The position numbers and the translations under genes were made by a program. Positions 7,905 through 17,829 of a stretch of 64,000 nt of DNA are shown piece after piece; position 1 is the first letter of the stretch; each line of letters opens with the position of its first letter. The notes below the pieces were generated by a model. That model had not been told where the DNA came from and did not search any database. It saw only the letters and a program-made list of their open reading frames with translations. The DNA is from DATLWN01 sp963764315 (GTDB taxonomy: Bacteria > Pseudomonadota > Zetaproteobacteria > Mariprofundales > Mariprofundaceae), in contig CAVXSB010000004.1 of assembly GCA_963764315.1 (NCBI GenBank), positions 1 through 64,000 on the forward strand, given 5' to 3'.

Positions 7905-8747
7905 TCAAGGGTAAGCATGCGGCGAGCCAAGTCCAAGTGCAAGATTTCTGCGCCCGCCGGCGGCTTGCCGCCGGTGGATCAGCAGCGACCCGTGCATATA
8001 GCGGCCGAGATGACGGAACAGATCCTGCTCGGCCTTGCCCAGCGCCGCCGCCAGGGCCTGGCGCTTGCTCGGTAACTTCTTGCCGGTCAGCAGTAACCAG
8101 ACCTCGTCGCTGTTGTCGGTAAAAACGACATCGCGCCAGACCAGCTTTCCGTCGCGCACCCGCCACAGGCTGCCCACCAGCGTCACCGGTGCGAAGTATT
8201 TGCCCCAGAACCACGAGCCGCCGATCCAGGTCAGGCCCTCGGAGGCGATCTCCTCCGCCCCAACCCCGAGGCCGAGCATCGGGTTGCCCGTAGCATGCGT
8301 AGCCAGCACCCCCTGGCTGATGCCCTCGATGACGCCGCTGCCGAACAACAGCCCCACCCAGCGACGCTTGATTTGTCCGTAGCCTGCCACATCGACGGCC
8401 AGTAGCAGATCGGCGCCCTGCCGCCTGGCCTGTGCCAGAGTTGCGGCCGGGCGCGCGGCATCGCCGATGAGGCTGACGCCCGGATGCCGGCGCAGCCAGC
8501 CGGTCGTATACGCATCGACGCCCTGCCTGACTGTGGCCAGGTCCCGGTCAAGCAGGAGCTTGCCCCTGCCGGTGTCCCCGATGTCGGAGGGCCGGTGCAC
8601 CGGGGCGCTGAGGGTGGCGGGGGCGACGGCGATAGCGACATGCGCCCTGTCCTGGATACCGAGTGGATAGGGGACGTGTGCGGTGCAGGCACCCAACAGG
8701 ACGGCGACGATCAGCCAAAGAAGGGCATGCCTGAACATGGCAGGCAT
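7905..8747 (-). CDS. Hypothetical lipoprotein
   Basis: A 280-residue predicted lipoprotein with a short signal (FRHALLWLIVAVLLGAC, lipobox LGAC). The mature part has a repeated small-residue, glycine-rich middle (GVIEGISQGV, GLGVGAEEIASEGLTWIGG) and ends in a basic tail. An in-frame ATG at 8738 gives a slightly shorter signal and is an equally good start; neither has a strong ribosome site. It is first in a two-gene lipoprotein pair on the minus strand. No family recognised. Confidence 0.75.
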   Translation of the reverse strand: MPAMFRHALLWLIVAVLLGACTAHVPYPLGIQDRAHVAIAVAPATLSAPVHRPSDIGDTGRGKLLLDRDLATVRQGVDAYTTGWLRRHPGVSLIGDAARPAATLAQARRQGADLLLAVDVAGYGQIKRRWVGLLFGSGVIEGISQGVLATHATGNPMLGLGVGAEEIASEGLTWIGGSWFWGKYFAPVTLVGSLWRVRDGKLVWRDVVFTDNSDEVWLLLTGKKLPSKRQALAAALGKAEQDLFRHLGRYMHGSLLIHRRQAAGGRRNLALGLGSPHAYP

Positions 8748-8803
8748 CTTAGCGCCTGCGCGCTATGGCTCCAGTGATATGCCGGTTCCCGAAACGGGAG
8801 GGT

Positions 8804-9007
8804 TCAGGCGTAGATATCCAGGCGGCTGGTCGTGGGCTTCTGGGTGGCCTCGCCCTCCTGCACCTGCGTGGCCTGGCTCTCGGCCGCCTCCACGGCCGGG
8901 CTCTCGTGGGCCTCGGACTGGCCGGATGCCGCACGCGACTGCGACCTGCCCGTGGACGTCGAGACGGCGTTCGATGAAACCGGTGAGGAAATACCGTTGA
9001 CCTGCAT
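8804..9007 (-). CDS. Small Ser/Gln/Glu-rich hypothetical protein
   Basis: A 67-residue ORF beginning MQVNGISSPVSSN and ending SRLDIYA. GGGAG 7 bases before the ATG at 9007 supports that start. The sequence is low in hydrophobics and rich in Ser, Ala, Gln and Glu, with no signal peptide or membrane segment, so it is probably disordered. The ends recall small motility-associated proteins of the YjfB type, but the match is too weak to name it. It stands alone on the minus strand upstream of the lipoprotein pair. Confidence 0.45.
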   Translation of the reverse strand: MQVNGISSPVSSNAVSTSTGRSQSRAASGQSEAHESPAVEAAESQATQVQEGEATQKPTTSRLDIYA

Positions 9008-9133
9008 AGACACGCTCCCATACCCATGCCTCGGCATGGACTTCACCATATCTATCGCGCCCACGGCGGCCGACTTTAATCTTTTTTTGGATCATGCTCT
9101 TGATTCCCCGTTAGCAGGCTGCCGAGACCAATA

Positions 9134-9176
9134 TTCGACATCGGAAAAGAGCGGCGGAGCCGCGGCCGATGTCGAA
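9134..9176. repeat. Inverted repeat / stem-loop
   Basis: TTCGACATCGG (9134-9144) pairs perfectly with CCGATGTCGAA (9166-9176). The loop contains a further GGCGGAGCCGC pairing element, so the whole could fold into one long hairpin. Confidence 0.7.
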
Positions 9177-9220
9177 CATGCAGGATCGGGGACCCGAAGG
9201 GCAGCCTGGTTCCGGGGTGC

Positions 9221-9330
9221 CCTTCTTTGGTCCTTTCTTGACTCGGGCCTTCCTTGGCCCTCGCTCTTTCAGGGCGGCCTGCGGCCGTCCAAATTGGCGG
9301 TCCTGCCGATTTGTGGGCACGCAAGAAAGG
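9221..9330. repeat. Long inverted repeat element
   Basis: CTTCTTTGGTCCTTTCTT on the left and GCAAGAAAGGACAGG on the right form partly matching arms (CCTTTCTT against AAGAAAGG) around about 80 bp of GC-rich sequence. Hairpins of this general kind occur as dispersed intergenic repeats in many Pseudomonadota genomes. Confidence 0.4.
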
Positions 9331-9409
9331 ACAGGTTCATGCATTCGCCTTACATGACCACGAGAGGGCAACCCGCTCATTGAGCCCGATGCTTTTCCCG
9401 CAAAAGGCC

Positions 9410-10144
9410 TCAGGCCATGCGTTCCCGCACCTCGGACCACAGCGCTGCATAGGCGACAGCGGCGCGACTATGCGGTGCGAAGCAAGGCAGAGGCTCGCGC
9501 CGCTCGGCCATCTGCTCGATCTCGCTGGCATAGGGCACGATGGCCGGCAGCATCCACGCGCCCATGCGCGGCTGCGCCTCGACGATCTGGTTGTGCAGCT
9601 TCTTGCGCCGGTCGACCATGGTCAGAAAGGCCATCAGCTTCAGATCCAGCTTATTCTCCTTTTTGAAGGCAAGCAGCATCTTCAGCGTACGCAGGGACAG
9701 GATCGAGGGCAGCGTCGGAATCACCAGCGCGTCGGCCGCCCGGAACACCGCCTCGGACAGCAGGGTGATGCCCGGCGGGCAGTCGAGGACGATGGTGTCG
9801 TAATCGTCGGCCAGGGGCTTCAGCACCCTGTGCAGGCGATCCCTCGGGTGCTTGGCCTCGTGCAGCAGCAGGTCGAAGTTGCGGTAGGAGAAATCCGCCG
9901 GCAACAGGTCGAGTTGCGGGTACTCCGTGGCCTTGATCAGCTCGCCGACATCGGACTTGCCGCGCAGCAGCTTGCCGCCCTTGATCTTCGATTTCACGCG
10001 CAGGCAGTAGCTGGCTGCGCCCTGGGGGTCGAGATCCCACAGCAGCGTGCGCAGCCCGTCCCGACCGGCGAGATAGGCCAGGTTGACGGCGGCGGAGGTC
10101 TTGCCTACGCCGCCCTTGATATTGTACGAGGCCAGCACCTTCAT
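9410..10144 (-). CDS. ParA/MinD-family ATPase linked to polyphosphate kinase
   Basis: A 244-residue deviant-Walker ATPase. The Walker A motif KGGVGKTSAA is at residues 10-19, Walker A' is LLWDLDPQG (about 34-42), and Walker B is DTIVLDCPPG (about 114). Family members form ATP-dependent dimers on DNA or membrane to position plasmids, chromosomes or other cargo. No parB gene follows. The ATG directly abuts the TAG stop of the upstream pap gene and its ribosome site (AAGGGG) lies inside pap, so the two are translationally coupled. A role in placing polyphosphate granules is conceivable but unproven. Confidence 0.85.
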   Translation of the reverse strand: MKVLASYNIKGGVGKTSAAVNLAYLAGRDGLRTLLWDLDPQGAASYCLRVKSKIKGGKLLRGKSDVGELIKATEYPQLDLLPADFSYRNFDLLLHEAKHPRDRLHRVLKPLADDYDTIVLDCPPGITLLSEAVFRAADALVIPTLPSILSLRTLKMLLAFKKENKLDLKLMAFLTMVDRRKKLHNQIVEAQPRMGAWMLPAIVPYASEIEQMAERREPLPCFAPHSRAAVAYAALWSEVRERMA

Positions 10145-11632
10145 CTACGACTTCCCCTTCATCGCCGCCTCGAGTTGGTGGCAAATCGTCTTCAGCACCT
10201 GGATGCGCGCGTAATGCTTGTCGTTGGCCGCCACCAGCGTCCACGGCGCCTGCTCGGTGCTGGTGCGGTCGACCATATCGCAGACGGCATGCGTGTACTG
10301 ATCCCAGTTCTCGCGGTTGCGCCAGTCGTCGTCGGTGATCTTGTAGTTCTTGAAGCCGACCGCCTCGCGCTGCTTGAAGCGCTCGAACTGCTCCTGTTTG
10401 CTGATGGCCAGCCAGAACTTCACCAGCACCGTGCCGTGCACCGCCAACTGCTCCTCGAACTCGTTGATCTCGCCATAGGCGCGCATCCAGTCGGCCTCGG
10501 AGCAAAGGCCCTCGACGCGCTCGACGAGCACGCGCCCGTACCAGGTGCGGTCGAAGATCGTCACCCGCCCTGGCCTCGGGATATGGCGCCAGAAACGCCA
10601 CAGATAGGGCTGGGCCTGCTCCTCCTCGCTCGGCGCCGCCACCGGGATGATCTGGTACTGGCGGGCATCCAGGGCGCCGCTGACGCGCCGGATGGCGCCA
10701 CCCTTGCCGGCGGCGTCCATCCCCTCGAAGGCCACGATCAGCGACAGCTGGCGAAAGCGCGGATCGCGGGTCAGGCTGTTCAGCCGCCCCTGGTACTTGG
10801 CCAGCGCATTCTCGTAGCGCTTCTTGGAAAGGGTGTGGGACATATCGAGTGCGGCCAGCACATTCCTGTCGTCGATCGACACCTGCAGCGGTGCTGCCAA
10901 GAGCGGCGCCGGCTGTGCCGGCGCGGCCAGGCGCTTGCGCATGGCTTCCAGCAACACATTGCCGGTGGTCAGGTTGCGATAGCGGAAATCCGTACCCTCG
11001 ACGACGATCCACGGCGCCTCGGCGGTGCTCGTCGTCTGCAGCACATGCTCGGAGACCTTGCGGAATTGCTTGTAGCGCTTGTGATGCTCCCAATCGGCGG
11101 GAGTGACGCGCCAGCGCGTCTTCGCGTCCTTCTCCAGAGCCTTCAGGCGCAGCTTCTGCGTATGCTTGGACAGGTGGAACCAGAACTTGACGATCAGTGC
11201 GCCCTCGTCGATGAGCATGCGCTCGAAGCGCTGGATCTCGTCCAGCGGCGCATCCAGCGTGTCCAGATTCGCCTTGCCCATGGCGCAGCGCTTGATCGGA
11301 TCGGCATACCAGGAATCGAAGAACACACCGATCTTCCCCTTCGGGGGCAGCACGCGCCAGAAGCGCCACATCGGCGGGCGTAACCGCTCGTCCTCGGTCG
11401 GCTCGCCCAGCGCATGCACCCGGATATGGCGCGGATCCATCCAGGCGTTCAACAGGTTGACCGTCGCCCCCTTGCCGGCGGCATCGACGCCGCCGACCAC
11501 CACGATGACCGGGAACTGCCCTTGCTTCAGCACCTCGTACTGCGCATCGAGCAGGGCCTCGCGCAGCCGCGGCTCCTGCGCCTCGTAATCGGCTTTGGTG
11601 ATCGTATGGCCCAGCTCGGCGGATTCGAACAT
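10145..11632 (-). CDS. pap: Polyphosphate:AMP phosphotransferase (PPK2 family, tandem)
   Basis: A 495-residue PPK2-family enzyme with two fused kinase domains, expected to transfer phosphate from polyphosphate to AMP or ADP. Walker A motifs GGVDAAGKG (about 47-55) and EGMDAAGKG (about 303-311) each head a domain; lid motifs (WRFWRVLPPKGKIGVFFDSWY and WRFWRHIPRPGRVTIFDRTWY, in part) are also duplicated. Fused two-domain members are usually AMP phosphotransferases, which is why I use pap. The ATG at 11632 has a perfect AAGGAGG 5 bases upstream. It lies 41 bp downstream of engB and is coupled to the parA-like gene after it. Confidence 0.88.
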   Translation of the reverse strand: MFESAELGHTITKADYEAQEPRLREALLDAQYEVLKQGQFPVIVVVGGVDAAGKGATVNLLNAWMDPRHIRVHALGEPTEDERLRPPMWRFWRVLPPKGKIGVFFDSWYADPIKRCAMGKANLDTLDAPLDEIQRFERMLIDEGALIVKFWFHLSKHTQKLRLKALEKDAKTRWRVTPADWEHHKRYKQFRKVSEHVLQTTSTAEAPWIVVEGTDFRYRNLTTGNVLLEAMRKRLAAPAQPAPLLAAPLQVSIDDRNVLAALDMSHTLSKKRYENALAKYQGRLNSLTRDPRFRQLSLIVAFEGMDAAGKGGAIRRVSGALDARQYQIIPVAAPSEEEQAQPYLWRFWRHIPRPGRVTIFDRTWYGRVLVERVEGLCSEADWMRAYGEINEFEEQLAVHGTVLVKFWLAISKQEQFERFKQREAVGFKNYKITDDDWRNRENWDQYTHAVCDMVDRTSTEQAPWTLVAANDKHYARIQVLKTICHQLEAAMKGKS

Positions 11633-11673
11633 CGCGGCCTCCTTCCCTACCGGCACCGGCGCGTTATCGGAGG

Positions 11674-12297
11674 TTAGCGCCTTTCCCCGCCATCGCCCAC
11701 CGACATCAGCTCCTGGATGATGGCATCGCGTAACTGCGCGATGCCGCGCCCGCCATGGGCGGAGGTCGGCAGCGGCTCCAGCATGCCGCCCATCGCCTCG
11801 GTCATTTCCCGTAAGCGTTTGGTCCGTGCATTGCCCGACAGTTTGTCGGCCTTCGTGGCTACCGGCAGCCAGCGAATGCCGTGCACATTGAGCCAGTCGA
11901 TCAGCTGCAGGTCGGAATCCTTCGGGCCATGGCGGATGTCCAGCAGCACCAGCACCAGCATGGGTGCCTGCTCCCCCTGCAGATAATCCTCGATCAGCTG
12001 CGCCCACCTGGCCTTCTCGCTCTTGGCGGCGCGCGCGAAGCCGTAGCCCGGCAGATCGACGACGCGCAGCCGCCCGTCGACATCGAACAGGTTGAGCAGG
12101 CGCGTGCAGCCCGGGCTCTTCGAGGTCTTGACCAGGCCCTTGCGCCCGAACAGGGCATTGAGCAGCGAGGATTTGCCGACGTTCGAATGCCCGGCCACGG
12201 CCAGGCTCGGCAGATCCGTGGCCGGGAAGGCGCGCACGTCGGCCACCGACTGCGCGAAATTCGTCTGCGGCCAGTGGATCGTAAAGGCATCGGTCAT
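11674..12297 (-). CDS. engB: Ribosome biogenesis GTPase EngB/YsxC/YihA
   Basis: A 207-residue TRAFAC GTPase needed for late assembly of the large ribosomal subunit. G1 is GHSNVGKSS (His where most have Arg), G2 lies around SKSPGCTR, G3 is DLPGYG and G4 is TKADK. The start at 12297 (MTDAFTIHW) leaves a normal EngB N-terminus; longer frames upstream lack family similarity. It is divergent from dusB, sharing a region of about 90 bp, and is first in a likely engB-pap-parA operon. Confidence 0.93.
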   Translation of the reverse strand: MTDAFTIHWPQTNFAQSVADVRAFPATDLPSLAVAGHSNVGKSSLLNALFGRKGLVKTSKSPGCTRLLNLFDVDGRLRVVDLPGYGFARAAKSEKARWAQLIEDYLQGEQAPMLVLVLLDIRHGPKDSDLQLIDWLNVHGIRWLPVATKADKLSGNARTKRLREMTEAMGGMLEPLPTSAHGGRGIAQLRDAIIQELMSVGDGGERR

Positions 12298-12386
12298 GCC
12301 TGCAGGCTGGCTACACAAGGGCCTGCCGGCAAGCGCTTCCGTACAAAACACTGGCGCCCGGCCGGAAACTGCTTAGGATTGCCTAA

Positions 12387-13412
12387 ATGTTAAGCATGCT
12401 ATCCTCCGCTCGCCTGCTGCCCGGCTTCACGCTGGGCGGGCACCGTATCGATGTGCCGCTGGTGCTGGCGCCGATGGCCGGCATCACCGACCTGCCCTTC
12501 CGCCGCGTCTGCCGCCGCTTCGGGGTCGGTCTCGTCGTCACCGAGATGATCGCCTCGCGCGCCGTCGAACAGGGCCGCGGACGCACCGACCGCATGGCCG
12601 AGCTCGATGCCGGCGAGAGCCCCGTGTCGGTGCAGATCGCAGGCTCGGATCCCGCCTATATGCAGGAGGCAGCGCGCTGGGCCGTGGATCGCGGCGCCGA
12701 CTTCGTCGATATCAATATGGGCTGTCCGGTGAAGAAGATCTGCAAGCAGGTCGCCGGCTCCGCCATGCTGCGCGACGAGCGGCTTGTGGCACGCGTGCTG
12801 ACCGCCGTCGTCGCCGCCGTCGAGGTGCCGGTAACGCTGAAAATCCGTACCGGCTGGGACGAGGCGAGCAAGAATGTGGCGCGCATCGCCCGCATCGCCG
12901 AGGAATGCGGCGTGCAGATGCTGACCGTGCACGGGCGCACGCGCAGCCAGATGTTCAACGGCCACGCCAACTGGGAGGACATCGGCATCGCCAAACAGGC
13001 GGTATCGATTCCGGTGATCGGCAACGGCGACATTGTCGACGGCGCATCCGCCCGTCGCATGCTCGAAATCTCCGGCTGCGACGGCGTCATGGTCGGCCGC
13101 GCCGTACAGGGAAACCCTTGGGTCCTGGACGAGGTGCGCGCCGCCCTGCTGGGCGAACCGGCGCCCGCAAGCCCAACACCGTCCGAACGCTGGCCCATCA
13201 TTGCCGAGCATATGCGCCACCTGGCCGAACACCATGGCCTGCGCACCGCCTCGCAGCTGGCGCGCAAGCATATCCCCTGGTACACCAAGGGCATGACCGG
13301 ATCCGGCGAATTCCGCAACCGCTTCCAGCGCCTGTCCGACTGGCAGCAGCAGATGCACGCCGCCGAGGCCTTCTTCGTGGCCTGCGAACACGAGCTTGCC
13401 GATGCCGCCTGA
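12387..13412 (+). CDS. dusB: tRNA-dihydrouridine synthase B
   Basis: A 341-residue FMN-dependent enzyme that reduces uridine in tRNA. The family signature LAPMAGITDLPFR is near residue 28, the substrate-site cysteine is in NMGCPVKKICK (about 113), and the FMN-binding barrel ends with the IGNGDI and GVMVGRAVQGNP motifs. A helical C-terminal RNA-binding part follows. In enteric bacteria dusB precedes fis; here it precedes ntrB instead, with an overlap of about 11 bp. Starts at 12387 and 12396 are both possible. Confidence 0.93.
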   Translation: MLSMLSSARLLPGFTLGGHRIDVPLVLAPMAGITDLPFRRVCRRFGVGLVVTEMIASRAVEQGRGRTDRMAELDAGESPVSVQIAGSDPAYMQEAARWAVDRGADFVDINMGCPVKKICKQVAGSAMLRDERLVARVLTAVVAAVEVPVTLKIRTGWDEASKNVARIARIAEECGVQMLTVHGRTRSQMFNGHANWEDIGIAKQAVSIPVIGNGDIVDGASARRMLEISGCDGVMVGRAVQGNPWVLDEVRAALLGEPAPASPTPSERWPIIAEHMRHLAEHHGLRTASQLARKHIPWYTKGMTGSGEFRNRFQRLSDWQQQMHAAEAFFVACEHELADAA

Positions 13413-14426
13413 GGCGGTTCAACCCGAGCAGGTGCAACTGGGCTCGGTACCGCTTCCCATGCTGTTCATCGATCACAAAGGGCAGATCACGCACGCCAAC
13501 CTGCTGGCCCAGGAATTCCTCGGCACCTCCGCGCGCGGCCTGTCCGGCAAGCACCTGGACGATCTGTTTGCCCCGGCCGAGGCGGTGCAGCACATGCTCA
13601 ACCACGTCTTCACGCATCATGCGAACATCTCGGACCACAACCTGAACCAGCGTGCCAACAACCAGCCCTGCTCGCTGCACATGGGCCCGGAAAGCTTCGG
13701 CGCCACCGTCATGATCGTGCCGGAGGCGAACCGGCATGAGGTCGAGCAACAGTCGCGCCGCCACGAGGTCGCCGAGGCCATCGCCCGCGTAGCGCTGGAA
13801 ATGGCGCACGAAATCAAGAACCCGCTGGCCGCGCTCCGCGGTGCGGCGCAATGGCTGGGCGAACACGCCGAACGGGACGCGACGCAAGAGACCGTCGGCC
13901 ACATCCTGAGCGAGGTGGACCGCATCCGCGAGCGCATCGATGCCTTCCTGCAACTCGGCCCGCGCGCCAACATCCAGATGGAACTGGTCAATGTGCACAG
14001 CCTGCTCGACGACGTCTGCCGCCCCCCGGCCGGCGTGCAGTTGCGGCGCGTCTACGACCCCAGCCTGCCGGAAATCATGGCGCACCCGAACCGGCTGCGC
14101 CAAGCCATCGAGAACCTGTGGCGCAACGCCCTGGAGGCCGGCGCCACCATCATCGAGCTGCAGAGCCGCATCTCGCCGGCGGCCAAGCTGCCGGGCTATG
14201 CCGGGCGCGTCATCGAGATCAGTATCACCAACGACGGTGCCTCCGTGCCCGAACATATCCAGACCCGCCTGTTCGAGCCCTTCGTCACCAGCAAGTCGCG
14301 CGGTAGCGGCCTGGGCCTGGCGCTGGTGCAACGGGTAATGCTGGAGCATGGCGGGCGCGTGCAACTGCGCTGCGAGCACGGCCGCACCCGATTTACGCTG
14401 CAATTCCCCCTGGAGGTATCCCCGTC

Positions 14427-14430
<4 letters not shown>
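13402..14430 (+). CDS. ntrB: Nitrogen regulation sensor kinase NtrB
   Basis: A 342-residue two-component histidine kinase without membrane segments, as expected for NtrB (GlnL). A PAS domain covers about 15-110 (LPMLFIDHKGQITHAN). The phospho-acceptor H-box is EMAHEIKNPLAALRG with His136, and the ATPase domain follows with N-box NLWRNALEA and G-box SRGSGLGLALVQR. NtrB phosphorylates NtrC under nitrogen limitation and is normally controlled by PII. The ATG at 13402 overlaps the end of dusB; a TTG at 13396 is also in frame. It overlaps ntrC by 4 bp. Confidence 0.9.
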
Positions 14431-15826
<1,396 letters not shown>

Positions 15827-15830
<4 letters not shown>

Positions 15831-16306
15831 GACCCCTCCCCGAGAAGGAAATCCAGCATCGGATCGGCGTTGTCCCGGAGCATCGCATAGACGCGGTCGA
15901 AGCCGTCGGGCCCGCCGTAGTAGGGATCGGGCACATCCGGAATGGCGCCGGCCCCGGCCTCGAAGCGGCGCATCATGAGCACACGCGCCTCCGGCGCCCC
16001 CATGGCCAGCAGGTTGGCATGATTGTCGGCGTCCATGGCCACGAACCACTGCCAGTCGGAAACCCCCACTGCCGTGATCTGGCTGGCCCGGTGGCCGCTC
16101 AGGTCATGGCCGTAGCGTTCAGCTGTGTCCGCCGAGCGCGGGTCTGCACCGTTACCGATATGCCAATCGCCGGTGCCGGCCGAGGCAAAGTCGAAATGCG
16201 CTCCGAGCCCACGCGCCAGCGCCCGGTCGCGCACCACGACCTCGGCCAGCGGTGAACGGCAGATATTGCCCAGGCAGACGAAGAGCACGCGCGTCGGTTC
16301 AGGCAC
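15827..16306 (-). CDS. Low-molecular-weight protein tyrosine phosphatase
   Basis: A 159-residue phosphatase. The P-loop is VCLGNICRSP with nucleophile Cys11 and Arg17, and the general acid lies in DVPDPYYGG near residue 130. Bacterial members act on tyrosine kinases of polysaccharide export or on arsenate; neither partner gene is here. I start at the GTG at 16306, which overlaps the tsaB stop by 8 bp and gives the standard N-terminus; longer frames run into tsaB. It is the last gene of the resB-ccsA-galU-tsaB run. Confidence 0.88.
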
Positions 16307-16937
16307 GGGCCGCGTTCCTTTCGGCCTGCGAGCGCTGCAGATAGGCCGGGATAGCGACGCGCGGCAGCACCGAGATATCGGCGACGCTCCGCAGCCGGTG
16401 CCGGACCATCGCCGCCAGCGCCTCGCCGCGGTCCATGATAAGCGGCACCCGCTGCCAGTCCTCACTGCCCGGCGGCGGCCGATGCGAGACGTAGCGCGCC
16501 GGCGGCCAATCCGCCAGGTCCGCATAGGCATGGCAGGCATCATCCACGACGGCATCCATGCCCTGATAGCAGGCGGCGAACATCTCCCCGGCCCGGGCAT
16601 CCTCGAGCACCCACACCGGGCCCTGTGCTCCCGCCTGGCAGGCGGTGACGGCCAACGAAGAGATGGAAAGCACCGGCCTGTCGAGCACCGCGTTCAGCCC
16701 CGCCACGGTAGCGGCAGCCACCCTGATGCCTGTGAACGAACCGGGGCCGGCGCCCAGCGCCAGCAGGTCGATGGCCTGCCAATCCATGGAGGCGGCTACG
16801 AGCAGACGCTCCAGCAACGGCAGCATGGCCTGGGAATGCGGGGTCGGATCGGACAGGGTTTCGCCATGCATCTCATCGCCGCGTAACAGGCACGCCGAGG
16901 CCTGCCCGTAGGCAGCGTCGAGCGCCAGTACGTTCAC
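16299..16937 (-). CDS. tsaB: tRNA threonylcarbamoyladenosine biosynthesis protein TsaB
   Basis: A 212-residue ASKHA-fold protein that partners TsaD and TsaE to make t6A37 in tRNAs reading ANN codons. The N-terminus MNVLALDAAYGQASACLL and the motif LGAGPGSFTGIRVA are diagnostic. TsaB is catalytically inert and serves as a scaffold. It overlaps galU by 4 bp upstream and the phosphatase gene by 8 bp downstream. A divergent TsaC-like gene lies elsewhere in this window (22211-22741). Confidence 0.92.
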   Translation of the reverse strand: MNVLALDAAYGQASACLLRGDEMHGETLSDPTPHSQAMLPLLERLLVAASMDWQAIDLLALGAGPGSFTGIRVAAATVAGLNAVLDRPVLSISSLAVTACQAGAQGPVWVLEDARAGEMFAACYQGMDAVVDDACHAYADLADWPPARYVSHRPPPGSEDWQRVPLIMDRGEALAAMVRHRLRSVADISVLPRVAIPAYLQRSQAERNAARA

Positions 16938-17800
16938 GAAGCGAGTAGCGAAGACAGGGCCTGGCGCAGCGGTTCGCCGTAATCGGCGTGTCGGAGCCCC
17001 AGGTTCAGATTGGCCAGCAGGAAGCCGAGCGGTTGTCCGGCATCGAAGCGTTCGCCCTCGATGACGACCCCGTACACCGGCTCGTGGCCGGCGAGTTCGG
17101 CCATGGCATCGGTCAACTGGATTTCCCCACCGGTGCCGGCGGAGGCTTCGCGCAGGTAATCGAAAAGGTGGGGGGTGAAGATGTAGCGACCGATCATCGC
17201 CAGGTCCGAAGGCGCGTCCTCCGGCTCCGGCTTTTCGACCATGGACGTCAGGCGCAACAGGTCGCCCTCGGGCTCCGCCGCCACCATGCCGTAGCGGCGG
17301 GTGTGCTCGTGCGGCACGCGTGCCAGGCCGATAACGGAGCAGCCGGTGCGCTCGTATACGTCGCGCAATTGGCGCATGGCCGGCACCTTGGCCACGATCA
17401 GCTCGTCGGCCAGCGACACACCGAAGCTCTCGTCGCTGACCCAGTGCTCGGCGCAGGCCACCGCATGGCCCAGACCCAGCGGCTCGCGCTGACGCACATA
17501 GGCGATCTCGGCCATGTGCGATATCTCGGACACCCGCGCGTACAGCTCCGTCTTGCCCTTGTCGCGCAGCGCCCGCTCGAGCTCGTAGGAGACGTCGAAA
17601 TGGTCCTCGATGCTGCGCTTGCCGCGCCCGGTGACCATGACCACCTCGTCCAGCCCGGCAGCCAGCGCCTCCTCGACGCCGTACTGGATCAGCGGCTTGT
17701 CGACGATGGTCAGCATTTCTTTCGGCGTGGCCTTGGTGGCCGGCAGGAAGCGCGTGCCCATGCCGGCCGCCGGAAACACGATCTTGTGCAGTCGGTTCAT
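16934..17800 (-). CDS. galU: UTP-glucose-1-phosphate uridylyltransferase
   Basis: A 288-residue enzyme making UDP-glucose for surface polysaccharides. The nucleotide-binding motif AAGMGTRFLPATKATPKEML is at residues 11-30, and VEKPEPEDAPSDLAMIGRY and TGGEIQLTDA mark the sugar-binding site. The ribosome site GGGGAGGAG upstream overlaps a small hairpin (17809-17824). It lies 29 bp after ccsA and overlaps tsaB by 4 bp. Confidence 0.95.
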   Translation of the reverse strand: MNRLHKIVFPAAGMGTRFLPATKATPKEMLTIVDKPLIQYGVEEALAAGLDEVVMVTGRGKRSIEDHFDVSYELERALRDKGKTELYARVSEISHMAEIAYVRQREPLGLGHAVACAEHWVSDESFGVSLADELIVAKVPAMRQLRDVYERTGCSVIGLARVPHEHTRRYGMVAAEPEGDLLRLTSMVEKPEPEDAPSDLAMIGRYIFTPHLFDYLREASAGTGGEIQLTDAMAELAGHEPVYGVVIEGERFDAGQPLGFLLANLNLGLRHADYGEPLRQALSSLLAS

Positions 17801-17808
17801 CGGCTCCT

Positions 17809-17824
17809 CCCCTCTTCAGAGGGG
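17809..17824 (-). promoter_or_regulatory. Hairpin overlapping the galU ribosome-binding site
   Basis: CCCCTC and GAGGGG form a 6-bp GC-rich stem with a 4-base loop between ccsA and galU. The 3' arm forms part of the galU Shine-Dalgarno sequence (GGGGAGGAG). It may dampen galU translation or act as a weak attenuator after ccsA. Confidence 0.45.
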
Positions 17825-17829
17825 TCCAT

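Larger units (their letters stand above)
9065..9409. other. Non-coding repeat-rich intergenic region
   Basis: About 345 bp with no supported gene. It contains two nested stem-loops: one at 9134-9176 and one with arms at 9232-9239 and 9323-9330 enclosing GC-rich, low-complexity sequence (GACTCGGGCCTTCCTTGGCC). It looks like a degenerate dispersed intergenic repeat family. Confidence 0.5.

Noticed and set aside
9410..10144. Chromosomal parA of the replication-origin parAB pair
   Set aside because: No parB, gidA/gidB or dnaA context; the neighbours are pap and engB, so it is an orphan ParA-like ATPase.
9254..11383. A long plus-strand frame opposite parA-like and pap
   Set aside because: It is the complement of two well-supported conserved genes, is rich in His, Gln, Arg and Leu, and has no family motifs; it is a high-GC shadow.
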